From CALNYS01 sp964639935 (GTDB lineage: Bacteria > Planctomycetota > Phycisphaerae > Phycisphaerales > UBA1924), in the NCBI GenBank assembly GCA_964639935.1, contig CAZXGT010000002.1, forward strand, positions 20,282 to 84,281: 64,000 nt of DNA. Direction: 5' to 3'. The position numbers and the translations under genes were made by a program. Positions within the stretch are counted from its first letter, which is position 1. Every line of letters starts with the position of its first letter. Positions 35,495 through 43,124 of this stretch are shown here, piece after piece. The notes under the pieces were generated by a model, which saw only the letters and a program-made list of their open reading frames with translations, was not told the DNA's origin and ran no database searches.

Positions 35495-35773
35495 ATGACC
35501 ACGCTGAGCGAGAACGAGATTCAGACCCGGCTCGAGGACCTTCCGGAATGGACCGAGTCGAGTGGCTCGATCCAGCGGACGTACCTGTTCAACGACTTCG
35601 AGGACTCGATGGCGTTCGTGAACCGGGTGGCGGAGCTCGCCGAGGCGGCGCAGCACCATCCGGACATCCTGATTCGCTACTCGAAGGTGACGCTGACATT
35701 GAGCACGCACGACGCGGGCGGGATCACGGAGAAGGACTTCGATCTCGCGAAGAAGGCGGATCAGGCGGCCTGA
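35495..35773 (+). CDS. phhB: pterin-4a-carbinolamine dehydratase
   Basis: 92 residues with the PCD signature QHHPDILIRY and VTLTLSTHDAGGITEKDF, carrying the three catalytic histidines. The enzyme dehydrates 4a-hydroxytetrahydropterin, recycling the cofactor after aromatic amino acid hydroxylation; bacteria often keep it without a hydroxylase. A GGAGAG ribosome-binding site lies 4 nt before the ATG. It diverges from gluQ. Confidence 0.94.
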   Translation: MTTLSENEIQTRLEDLPEWTESSGSIQRTYLFNDFEDSMAFVNRVAELAEAAQHHPDILIRYSKVTLTLSTHDAGGITEKDFDLAKKADQAA

Positions 35774-36090
35774 GGGTTCCCGGTTTTTTCGGCGCTCTGA
35801 CGAGACGCGGCGATGCTGAGCGTCCGCTCATCGTGCGCGGATAGAGTCAATCTGCGCTTTCGCCGGGGTCTGCCGAATCGGCAGCACGCTGCCCGGGCGG
35901 GCGCCTCGTGTCCCGGATGCGCGGGAATCGAAGTGCATTCGGTTGTTGATTCTGGCCGATGAGGGCCGGATTGAGGTGTCCGCGAGGGTTTCGACCCGGT
36001 GGAGCGCTTGGGCCTGCGGCTTGCGTAGAGTTATGGGTCACAGCGCTGGGCGGGCTTCGACGTCCGGCGAAGCAGACGGGGAACACAGTC
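35774..36090 (+). other. 317-nt phhB-clpC spacer
   Basis: No ORF here looks real. TAGAGT occurs 60 nt before the clpC ATG and could be a -10, but no matching -35 is found at normal spacing. A GGTTTTTT run follows the phhB stop without a convincing stem. No CtsR-like operator repeat is evident. Confidence 0.35.
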
Positions 36091-38634
36091 ATGTTTGAAC
36101 GCTTTACCGATCGAGCCCGCAAGGTCATGGCCCTGGCCAATCAGGAGGCCCAGCGGTTCAACCACGAATACATCGGGACGGAGCACATCCTGCTCGGTCT
36201 CGTCAAGGAAGGCTCCGGCGTCGGGGCGAACGTGCTGAAGAACCTGAGCGTGGATCTTCGCAAGGTTCGCCTGGAGGTCGAGAAGCTCGTCAAGAGCGGG
36301 CCCGAGATGGTGACGATGGGCAAGCTCCCGCAGACGCCGCGGGCGAAGAAGGTCATCGAGTTCGCCATCGAGGAGGCCCGGAACCTCAACCACAACTACG
36401 TCGGCACCGAGCACCTGCTGCTCGGGCTCCTTCGCGAGCACGATGGGGTTGCGGCGCAGGTGCTCATGAACCTCGGGCTGAAGCTCGAGGAGGTCCGCGA
36501 GGAGGTGCTGAATCTTCTGGGCGCGGGCGTGGACACCGACGAGGGCGAGCCGGCAACGGCCGGGGCGAGCCCGTCGGGGGCCGAGCGTCGCGGGAAGAGC
36601 AAGACGCCGGCGCTTGACAGCTTCGGTCGCGATCTGACGGAGCTCGCTCGCGAGGGTCAGCTCGATCCGGTGATCGGGCGAGCTGGAGAGATCGAGCGCG
36701 TGCTGCAGATCCTCTGCCGCCGGACGAAGAACAACCCGGTGTTGCTGGGCGAGGCGGGCGTCGGGAAGACGGCGATCGTCGAGGGTCTGGCGCAGCGGAT
36801 CATCGCCAACGACGTGCCTGAGATCCTGCACGAGCAGCGGATCGTGGTGCTGGACTTGGCGATGATGGTCGCGGGCACGAAGTACCGCGGTCAGTTCGAG
36901 GAGCGGATCAAGGCGGTGATGAACGAGGTCCGCCGCGCGAAGGACGTGATCCTCTTCATCGACGAGCTGCACACGCTGGTGGGCGCCGGCGGCGCGGAGG
37001 GGGCGATCGACGCGTCGAACGTGCTCAAGCCCGCGCTGGCTCGCGGTGAGATCCAGTGCATCGGCGCGACGACGTTCGATGAGTACCGCAAGTACATCGA
37101 GAAGGACGCGGCGCTGGTTCGCCGCTTCCAGCCGATCGCGGTTGATCCCCCGAGCAAGGAGCAGGCGATCGAGATTCTCAAGGGTCTCCGCGATCGCTAC
37201 GAGGCGCACCACCGGGTGACGATCTCGGACGAAGCGCTGGTGCAGTCTGTGGAGCTCTCGGACCGGTACATCACAGGCCGCGTGCAGCCCGACAAGGCGA
37301 TCGACGTGATCGACGAGGCGGGCGCCCGGGTGCGGCTCAAGTCGATGACCAAGCCGCCTGACCTCGCGGCGATCGAGGAGAAGATCGAGCACCTCGCGGT
37401 CGAGAAGGACGAGGCGGTCAAGGGGGCGGACTACGAGCGCGCCGCCGAGCTGCGCGATCAGGCCGAGAAGCTCCGCAAGGAGAAGGAAAAGATCCAGGAG
37501 GAGTGGAAGAAGAAGTCGTCGGAGATCAACGGCGCCGTGGATGAGGACATCATCGCGGAAGTCGTGTCGAAGATGACGGGCGTTCCGCTTCAGCGCCTGG
37601 CGAAGGAAGAGGCTCAGCGGCTCTTGCAGCTCGAGGACGAGCTTCACAAGAAGGTCGTCAGTCAGGACGAGGCGATCAAGGCGATCGCGAAGGCGATCCG
37701 CCGGGCTCGCGCCGGGCTGAAGGATCCGCGTCGCCCGATGGGCTCGTTCATCTTCGTGGGCCCGTCCGGCGTCGGGAAGACGCTGCTCTCCAAGGCGCTG
37801 GCGTCGTTCATGTTCGGCGATGAGGACGCGCTGATCCACCTCGACATGAGCGAGTACATGGAGAAGCACAACGTCTCGCGTCTGGTCGGCGCGCCTCCCG
37901 GGTACGTCGGCTATGAGGAAGGCGGGCAGCTCACGGAGCAGATCCGCCGGCGCCCGTACTCGGTGGTGCTCTTTGACGAGATCGAGAAGGCCCACCCCGA
38001 CGTCTTCAACATGCTGCTTCAGATCATGGAAGAGGGCCGCCTGACCGACTCCTTCGGCCGGAACGTGGATTTCCGCAACACCGTGCTGATCATGACGTCG
38101 AACATCGGCGCGGACCTGATCAAGGGCGGCGGCGGCTTCGGTTTCGGCAAGAAGGACACGGAGACCAACTTCACCAGCATCAAGGACGTGCTGATGAAGG
38201 AGATCGAGCGGTTCTTCCGCCCCGAGTTCATCAACCGGCTCGACGACGTCATCGTGTTCCGTCCGCTCACGAAGGACGACCTCGTGACGATCGTCGAGTA
38301 CGAGACGGCGAAGGTTCGCGAGCGCATCGAGGAGCGCGGGCACCAGTTCGAGATCGATCAGAAGGCCAAGGATTTCCTGATCGAGAAGGGCTACAACCCG
38401 GACTTCGGCGCCCGCCCGCTGCGTCGCGCGATCGGCACCTTCATCGAGGACCCGATCTCGGAGATGCTCCTGGCCGGCGACATCGACGTCGCGTCCAAGA
38501 TCACGGTGACCCACGAGGAGGGGAAGGATCACCTCCGCTTCGAGAACGAGCCTCTGCCCGAGCCCGAGAAGAAGACGGCCGAGGAGAAGAAGGAAGAGCC
38601 TGCGGCGTCGTCGTCGGGCGATTCTGAGAGCTGA
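36091..38634 (+). CDS. clpC: ATP-dependent Clp protease ATP-binding subunit ClpC
   Basis: 847 residues from ATG 36091 (FERFTDRARKVMALANQEAQ, the standard ClpC opening). Two N-terminal Clp repeats are seen (HEYIGTEHILLGLVKEGSGV and HNYVGTEHLLLGLLREHDGV). AAA1 has Walker A GEAGVGKTA near residue 223. A UVR-like coiled middle domain spans about residues 415-475 (KGADYERAAELRDQAEKLRK). AAA2 has GPSGVGKTL near 557. ClpC unfolds substrates for ClpP, with help from adaptor proteins. The C-terminal tail is Glu/Lys/Ser-rich. A strong terminator follows. Confidence 0.97.
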   Translation: MFERFTDRARKVMALANQEAQRFNHEYIGTEHILLGLVKEGSGVGANVLKNLSVDLRKVRLEVEKLVKSGPEMVTMGKLPQTPRAKKVIEFAIEEARNLNHNYVGTEHLLLGLLREHDGVAAQVLMNLGLKLEEVREEVLNLLGAGVDTDEGEPATAGASPSGAERRGKSKTPALDSFGRDLTELAREGQLDPVIGRAGEIERVLQILCRRTKNNPVLLGEAGVGKTAIVEGLAQRIIANDVPEILHEQRIVVLDLAMMVAGTKYRGQFEERIKAVMNEVRRAKDVILFIDELHTLVGAGGAEGAIDASNVLKPALARGEIQCIGATTFDEYRKYIEKDAALVRRFQPIAVDPPSKEQAIEILKGLRDRYEAHHRVTISDEALVQSVELSDRYITGRVQPDKAIDVIDEAGARVRLKSMTKPPDLAAIEEKIEHLAVEKDEAVKGADYERAAELRDQAEKLRKEKEKIQEEWKKKSSEINGAVDEDIIAEVVSKMTGVPLQRLAKEEAQRLLQLEDELHKKVVSQDEAIKAIAKAIRRARAGLKDPRRPMGSFIFVGPSGVGKTLLSKALASFMFGDEDALIHLDMSEYMEKHNVSRLVGAPPGYVGYEEGGQLTEQIRRRPYSVVLFDEIEKAHPDVFNMLLQIMEEGRLTDSFGRNVDFRNTVLIMTSNIGADLIKGGGGFGFGKKDTETNFTSIKDVLMKEIERFFRPEFINRLDDVIVFRPLTKDDLVTIVEYETAKVRERIEERGHQFEIDQKAKDFLIEKGYNPDFGARPLRRAIGTFIEDPISEMLLAGDIDVASKITVTHEEGKDHLRFENEPLPEPEKKTAEEKKEEPAASSSGDSES

Positions 38635-38660
38635 TCCCCCCTGCCGCTTGAAATCGATTC

Positions 38661-38693
38661 AACGCCCGCTCCGGCATCGGGGCGGGCGTTTTT
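38661..38693 (+). terminator. rho-independent terminator of clpC
   Basis: AACGCCCGC and GCGGGCGTT form a perfect 9-bp stem around a 12-nt loop, followed by TTT on the plus strand. It starts 27 nt after the clpC stop and precedes the converging ispE stop. Confidence 0.88.
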
Positions 38694-38701
38694 CGTGCGC
38701 C

Positions 38702-39604
38702 TCAGGGGAGCGTGCGCGTCGCGAGAACGGAGCAACCGGTGAGCTCCGCCTCGACGGCGGCGGCTCTCGCCCTGGCGTCGCCCTCGTTCTCACCGATCGC
38801 GAACATGGCGCTGCCGGAGCCGGTGACGTGGACGGCCGTTCCGGCGATCTGCTCGGCGCGCGAGCGGATCGACGCCAGCACGAACTCCACGCGTTCGGCG
38901 GCCGGCGACAGGTCGTTGAACAGCCGCTCCGGATCGACCCCGCCTGCGCGCGCCATCGCCGCGACCTCCGGCTCGCGGAAGCCCTCGTGTTCCAGCTCGT
39001 CAAAGGCCCGATAGACGGCGCCGGTCGGGCAGGGGAAGTCCGGAATGACGAGCGCCAGGTGCGCGTCGACGGGCGGCGTGCGTTCGATCGACTCGCCAAG
39101 CTCGGTCACCAGCGCCGGCCGCGGCGGGTCCGCCTCGTCGAGGAAGAACGGCACGTCCGACCCGAGGCCGTGCCCCACGGCCTGAAGCTCCTCGATCGAA
39201 AGATCGAGTTCGTACAGCTCGTTGAGCGCCAGCAGCGCGGCGGCCGCGTCGGAGGAACCGCCTCCGAGCCCGGCGCCGGTGGGGATGCGTTTGGCGATGC
39301 GGATCTCGGCGTGGAAGGTCTCGCCCGTGCGTCGCTCGAGGGCCCGGGCGGCGCGGAAGGCGAGATCCTTCTCGGCGGGCCAGTCGATGGGCGCACGGGC
39401 GCCTGGGGGAACGGGCGCGTCCTCGGCCCACTCGCAGGACCACGGGCGATCGGGCGGGCGGTCGTGAGCGATGACGGCGACGTCGTCGGCGAGGTCGATC
39501 GCCGTCATCCACGTGGCGATCGGGTGCATGCCGTCCTCGCGCGGCTTGTCCACGGCGAGGGCAAGGTTGATCTTGGCGAAAGCCTGGCGGGTGGTCTCGT
39601 GCAT
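38702..39604 (-). CDS. ispE: 4-diphosphocytidyl-2-C-methyl-D-erythritol kinase
   Basis: 300 residues from ATG 39604. The GHMP-kinase fold is clear: AFAKINLALAVDKPREDGMH at the N-terminus, PTGAGLGGGSSDAAAALLAL (the ATP-binding loop), GSDVPFFL, and VTGSGSAMFAI near the C-terminus. IspE phosphorylates CDP-methylerythritol in the MEP isoprenoid pathway. It follows the kdsC-like gene by 2 nt on the same strand, so the two are co-transcribed. Confidence 0.95.
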   Translation of the reverse strand: MHETTRQAFAKINLALAVDKPREDGMHPIATWMTAIDLADDVAVIAHDRPPDRPWSCEWAEDAPVPPGARAPIDWPAEKDLAFRAARALERRTGETFHAEIRIAKRIPTGAGLGGGSSDAAAALLALNELYELDLSIEELQAVGHGLGSDVPFFLDEADPPRPALVTELGESIERTPPVDAHLALVIPDFPCPTGAVYRAFDELEHEGFREPEVAAMARAGGVDPERLFNDLSPAAERVEFVLASIRSRAEQIAGTAVHVTGSGSAMFAIGENEGDARARAAAVEAELTGCSVLATRTLP

Positions 39605-39606
39605 GA

Positions 39607-40122
39607 TTACCTGCTCGGCGGGGGCTCGGCGGCGTCGGGGCGCGAGCGGAGGATGAGGTCGGCGAGCTCGCGGAAGGCGCCGCGGCCGCCGGGGGCGGTG
39701 AGGATGAGATCGACGGCTTCGCGGACCTCCGGCCGGGCGTCGGCGGGGCAGGCGGTGAACCCGGCAAGGCGCATGGGCGGGAGGTCGTTGACGTCGTCGC
39801 CGATGTAGACGACGGACTCGGGGTCGGCGCCGAGCTTTCGGCAGAGGTTTCGGAAGCGTTCCTCTTTGGGACCGACGGCGACGTCGACGTGCTCGACGCC
39901 GAGCATGTCGGCGCGGCGCCGGATGACGCCGTCGTCGATTGAAGCCGAGAGCCAGGCCACGGGGACGCCGGCCTTCTGGAGGAGCTTTGTTCCCATGCCG
40001 TCGCGCATATCGAAGAAGCGGATGGCGCCGAGCTCGAAGGGCGCGGGGCCCATGCCGACGCGTCCATCGGTGAGAACGCCGTCGACGTCGGAGACGATCG
40101 CGGTGACGTCTTTGAGGTTCAT
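39607..40122 (-). CDS. kdsC: KDO-8-phosphate phosphatase-type HAD hydrolase
   Basis: 171 residues from ATG 40122. The catalytic motif VSDVDGVLTDGRVGM has the nucleophile Asp and the general-acid Asp. The capless C-type features of KdsC are present: FFDMRDGMGTKLLQKAGVP, and GDDVNDLPPMRLAG for magnesium. KdsC removes phosphate from KDO-8-P for the LPS inner core. A close relative (YrbI-like CMP-sialic or neuraminate-9-phosphatase) cannot be excluded. TACTCT 6 nt upstream suggests a leaderless promoter. ispE follows by 2 nt. Confidence 0.88.
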   Translation of the reverse strand: MNLKDVTAIVSDVDGVLTDGRVGMGPAPFELGAIRFFDMRDGMGTKLLQKAGVPVAWLSASIDDGVIRRRADMLGVEHVDVAVGPKEERFRNLCRKLGADPESVVYIGDDVNDLPPMRLAGFTACPADARPEVREAVDLILTAPGGRGAFRELADLILRSRPDAAEPPPSR

Positions 40123-40128
40123 TTCCCG

Positions 40129-40134
40129 AGAGTA
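40129..40134 (-). promoter_or_regulatory. -10-like TACTCT before kdsC
   Basis: TACTCT on the minus strand ends exactly 6 nt before the kdsC ATG, matching the layout seen before dsbD and ribE. Confidence 0.4.
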
Positions 40135-40213
40135 GCGGGCGGGCGAGGGTGAAGTGGGCGTCCGGCGTGTCCGATAGAAGCGTGGAGCCGAGCCTGAACG
40201 CTGGAGAGCCGCG

Positions 40214-40606
40214 ATGAGCCACGACGACCGCCGAGCGTACGACCGGATGCCCCTGGTACGGGGCTGCAAGCTGCTTGATCAGAAGTCGGCGAAGTTCGTG
40301 CCGGCGGAATCGACGAACATCTCGCAGGGCGGGCTGCTGCTGCGGGTCCCGGCGACGCGGCACTTCCAAGCGGGGGACCGGGTGGAGGTCGCGGTGGGCT
40401 GGGGTGAGAAGCCGGTGGCCGAATCGGTGCAGATGGCGGGCGGCGTGGTGGTCCGCGTGACCACGATGGACCACCTGCATCAGGCGATCGCGGTGAGGTA
40501 CGACGTGGCCGAGGCGATCGACGAGCCGGACCTGGCGGCGGGCGAGCAGGTGGACGACGCGGTCGATATCGACGATCCATCGGAAGGCCTGCGGATCGCC
40601 GCGTAG
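40214..40606 (+). CDS. PilZ-domain protein
   Basis: 130 residues. The c-di-GMP-binding motifs are present: an Arg-rich DDRRAYDRM near the N-terminus (RxxxR-like) and STNISQGGLLLRVPA (NxSxxGG). A six-strand PilZ barrel fits residues 10-100, and an acidic tail follows. Single-domain PilZ proteins act as c-di-GMP receptors in motility, secretion or surface control. No diguanylate cyclase is adjacent. The gene diverges from kdsC, and nadA follows after 57 nt. Confidence 0.87.
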   Translation: MSHDDRRAYDRMPLVRGCKLLDQKSAKFVPAESTNISQGGLLLRVPATRHFQAGDRVEVAVGWGEKPVAESVQMAGGVVVRVTTMDHLHQAIAVRYDVAEAIDEPDLAAGEQVDDAVDIDDPSEGLRIAA

Positions 40607-40663
40607 GGAAGAATCAGCAGGATATCGCCCCTAGAATGCTCTCCAAGCACGAACGGGGTGATC

Positions 40664-41866
40664 ATGCAGCTGACCTACTGGCAACCTTCGATTCCTGATG
40701 AATATGTGCGGGCGAGCGCGGATGAGCTTCACGAGCGCATCACGGCGCGGCGCGAGGAGCTGGCCCACCGGCTGCTGATCCTCGGGCATCACTACCAGAC
40801 CGACGAGGTGATCCAGCACGCGGACTTCACGGGCGACTCGCTCAAGCTGAGTCAGCTCGCGGCGGACGCGGTGACCGAGCGAGGCGCCGAGTTCGTCGTC
40901 TTCTGCGGCGTGCACTTCATGGCCGAGAGCGCGGACCTGCTCGGGCCCGAGGGGACGGTCGTCATCCTGCCCGACCTCTCGGCGGGGTGCTCCATGGCGG
41001 ACATGGCGGACTACGAGGACGCCGTCGACGCGTGGGAGACGCTCCACGAGGAGCTTCGAGCGCAGGGGTCGAACGCGCGGATCGTGCCGGTGACGTACGT
41101 CAACTCCTCGGCGGCGATCAAGGCGTTCGTGGGGATGAACGGCGGGGCGTGCTGCACGAGCTCCAACGCGCCGGCGGTCTTTGAGTGGGCGCTGGCGGGC
41201 GGGGCGGAGCCGAAGAAGCCAGGCGAGGAGATCAAGCTGCTGTTCCTGCCCGATCAGCATCTCGGGCGGAACACGGCGGCGGCGCACGGGATCGACACCG
41301 CGAAGCACACCGCCCTCTACGACCCCAAGCTCGTCCGTCAGGGCAAGATGCTCGGCGGGATGAGCGAGCAGCAGCTCGCGGACGCGAAGGTCATTCTGTG
41401 GGCGGGGCACTGCTCGGTTCACAAGCTGTTTCGGCCGGAGCACTGCGACGAGCTGCGCGAGAACGATCCGGAGCGGACGATTCTGGTGCACCCGGAGTGC
41501 TGCAAGGAGGTGGTGGACCGGTCGGACCTCGCCGGCTCGACGGAGTTCATCATCCGGACGATCGAGGAGGCCGAGCCCGGGAGCAAGTGGGCCGTCGGCA
41601 CGGAGGTGCATCTGGTGAATCGCATTGCGAAGCGAGCGGCGAGCCGGGGGGTGGACGTGAAGATCCTGAGCGACTGCCAGTGCCTGTGCACGACGATGTA
41701 CCGCATCGACCAGCCGCACCTGTGCTGGGTGCTGGACAACCTGGCGAAGGGGAAGGTTGTGAATCAGGTGAGCGTGCACCCGGACGCGCGGAAGCACGCG
41801 CTGACGGCGCTCGGGCGGATGCTTGATCTGCCGGCGGGGGTGGCGGGGGTCAAGGGAACAGCATGA
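40664..41866 (+). CDS. nadA: quinolinate synthase A
   Basis: 400 residues from ATG 40664; an in-frame GTG two codons earlier is possible. The opening LLILGHHYQTDEVIQHADFT and the iron-sulfur cysteines in DLSAGCSMADMADY, WAGHCSVHKLF and DCQCLCTTMYRID fit the NadA family. An additional GGACCTSSNAP block shows it belongs to the longer subfamily. NadA condenses iminoaspartate with DHAP to quinolinate. NadC, the next enzyme, is encoded 13 kb upstream. The 3' end overlaps the converging membrane gene by 17 nt. Confidence 0.94.
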   Translation: MQLTYWQPSIPDEYVRASADELHERITARREELAHRLLILGHHYQTDEVIQHADFTGDSLKLSQLAADAVTERGAEFVVFCGVHFMAESADLLGPEGTVVILPDLSAGCSMADMADYEDAVDAWETLHEELRAQGSNARIVPVTYVNSSAAIKAFVGMNGGACCTSSNAPAVFEWALAGGAEPKKPGEEIKLLFLPDQHLGRNTAAAHGIDTAKHTALYDPKLVRQGKMLGGMSEQQLADAKVILWAGHCSVHKLFRPEHCDELRENDPERTILVHPECCKEVVDRSDLAGSTEFIIRTIEEAEPGSKWAVGTEVHLVNRIAKRAASRGVDVKILSDCQCLCTTMYRIDQPHLCWVLDNLAKGKVVNQVSVHPDARKHALTALGRMLDLPAGVAGVKGTA

Positions 41867-42326
41867 TGACCGCGATTTCCAGCGGCATGAGCACGCTAAG
41901 CCATAGCATTGATATCCAGAATGGCGCCTGAACGAATAAGAATCTGCGTTGCATGTTCTTCTTTGATCTCACACGTTGTTGGGATAAGTATCCAATGAGA
42001 CCAGGCAGCACAGCGCACCCAAAGAGGGGGATAGCGAACCCAACGCCGTTCGGTATGCGCAATGAAATCTCGACGCCCTTGATGAGGAACACCGGACACC
42101 CCATGTTCAGCATGGTGAGCCAAGCGACGCTCCAACGCCCGTCGTGCCACCAGTCCTGACGCCGTAACTCGGCACTGCACTCCGGACAGGCATCACCGGC
42201 TACCCCGTAGCAGTCATAGCCGCATTTGTAACACGGCAGCTTTGCCCGCCCGCGGCGGAACGCGCGGATGCGTCGGGCACGGTTGACGGCCTTTTGCCGC
42301 CGCCAGGCTCGGCCGAGGGGGTTCAT
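41850..42326 (-). CDS. zinc-ribbon plus membrane-domain protein, copy 1
   Basis: 158 residues. The N-terminus is Arg-rich (MNPLGRAWRRQKAVNRARRI) and followed by a zinc ribbon: KLPCYKCGYDCYGVAGDACP then EC. Two or three TM segments follow (MGCPVFLIKGVEI, FAIPLFGCAVLPGLIGYL, FWISMLWLSVLMPLEIAVIM). It is a paralog of the gene at 42535-42999, which has the same opening and zinc ribbon but a diverged membrane part. The coding region is visibly less GC-rich than its neighbours. The stop overlaps nadA by 17 nt, tail to tail. No family name is known to me. Confidence 0.75.
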   Translation of the reverse strand: MNPLGRAWRRQKAVNRARRIRAFRRGRAKLPCYKCGYDCYGVAGDACPECSAELRRQDWWHDGRWSVAWLTMLNMGCPVFLIKGVEISLRIPNGVGFAIPLFGCAVLPGLIGYLSQQRVRSKKNMQRRFLFVQAPFWISMLWLSVLMPLEIAVIMLFP

Positions 42327-42357
42327 GCGAAGAGTTTAGGCGATTGATGATCCGGCT

Positions 42358-42397
42358 CCCTCTCCCCTTCCCGAGGGGAGAGGGGTGGGGTGAGGGG
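42358..42397. repeat. palindromic REP-like element A
   Basis: CCCTCTCCCC and GGGGAGAGGG form a 10-bp stem. TGGGGTGAGGGG follows, making the copy an inverted version of the CCCTCACCCC-headed elements at 42476 and 43028. It lies in the spacer between the two zinc-ribbon genes. Confidence 0.8.
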
Positions 42398-42475
42398 ATG
42401 TGGATTGGCAACGGGCGTGCGATGCCACGTGAGGCGTTCCTTGTCGGAGGAGAGAGCGAGAGAGAAAGATGGGGA

Positions 42476-42516
42476 GCCCCCTCACCCCGGCCCTCTCCCC
42501 CTGAAGGGGGAGAGGG
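42476..42516. repeat. palindromic REP-like element B
   Basis: A CCCTCACCCC head is followed by a CCCTCTCCCCC / GGGGGAGAGGG stem. It sits in direct orientation relative to element C and inverted relative to A. It lies just downstream of the stop of the second zinc-ribbon gene. Confidence 0.82.
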
Positions 42517-42534
42517 AGGCGGAGAGCCCCGTGT

Positions 42535-42999
42535 CTAGAAGCCGAGTGCGAACAAAATCAGAATCGGAACAAAGGCGATGGCCATCGTTGGGATGCCACG
42601 AATTGGCTGGTGGTTGGGCACTCGCGTGCGACTGCAGGCGACCATGATCGCCACGATGAGCATGGGATAAAAGGCGATATAGGCCGCCATCGCCGTCATG
42701 GACCGCCAGATTTCTGGCGGGTCGTTCGGGCCGAGAAGGAGCCGGTTCGCGGAGCCGACCAGGCCCGCAAGCGCGGCGACGGCGAAGCCGAGCCACAGCG
42801 GCCACCGCCCATCCCGCCACCACGGCGCCCCGCGGTCGATCGGCGCGTTGCATTCCGTGCAGCGGTCGCCTTCGAGTTCGTAGCAGTCGTAGCCGCACCT
42901 GTAGCAGCCGAGCTTCGGCTTGCCCTTGCGGAAGCCGCGGATGCGGCGGGCGCGAGACTCGGCCTGATGGCGGCGGAGGTGCTTCCGGAGGGGGTTCAT
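42535..42999 (-). CDS. zinc-ribbon plus membrane-domain protein, copy 2
   Basis: 154 residues with the same layout as the gene at 41850-42326: MNPLRKHLRRHQAESRARRI, then KLGCYRCGYDCYELEGDRCT with EC, a DGRWPLW stretch, and two or three TM segments (LWLGFAVAALAGLVGSA, AAYIAFYPMLIVAIMVAC, AIAFVPILILFALGF). Paralogy is evident from the conserved N-terminus and zinc ribbon; the membrane part has diverged. It lies between palindromic elements B and C. Function unknown; an RNA- or ribosome-linked membrane role is only a guess from the basic start. Confidence 0.75.
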   Translation of the reverse strand: MNPLRKHLRRHQAESRARRIRGFRKGKPKLGCYRCGYDCYELEGDRCTECNAPIDRGAPWWRDGRWPLWLGFAVAALAGLVGSANRLLLGPNDPPEIWRSMTAMAAYIAFYPMLIVAIMVACSRTRVPNHQPIRGIPTMAIAFVPILILFALGF

Positions 43000-43027
43000 C
43001 CCCGGAGTGTAGAGGCGGGGCGGGAGG

Positions 43028-43066
43028 CCCTCACCCCGGTCCTCTCCCCGGGGGAGAGGGAGCGGG
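43028..43066. repeat. palindromic REP-like element C
   Basis: The third copy: CCCTCACCCC, then a CCTCTCCCC / GGGGAGAGG stem, then GAGCGGG. It lies between the second zinc-ribbon gene and the helicase stop. With B it brackets that gene as direct repeats. Confidence 0.8.
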
Positions 43067-43124
43067 AAAAAACGCGGCGCGGGCTTTCGCCGGCGGCGCG
43101 TGGGGTGCTGTGCGACTGGCGGGG

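Noticed and set aside
36031..38532. 833-codon minus-strand frame opposite clpC
   Set aside because: Shadow of clpC; the product is Leu/Arg/Asp/His low complexity with no family.
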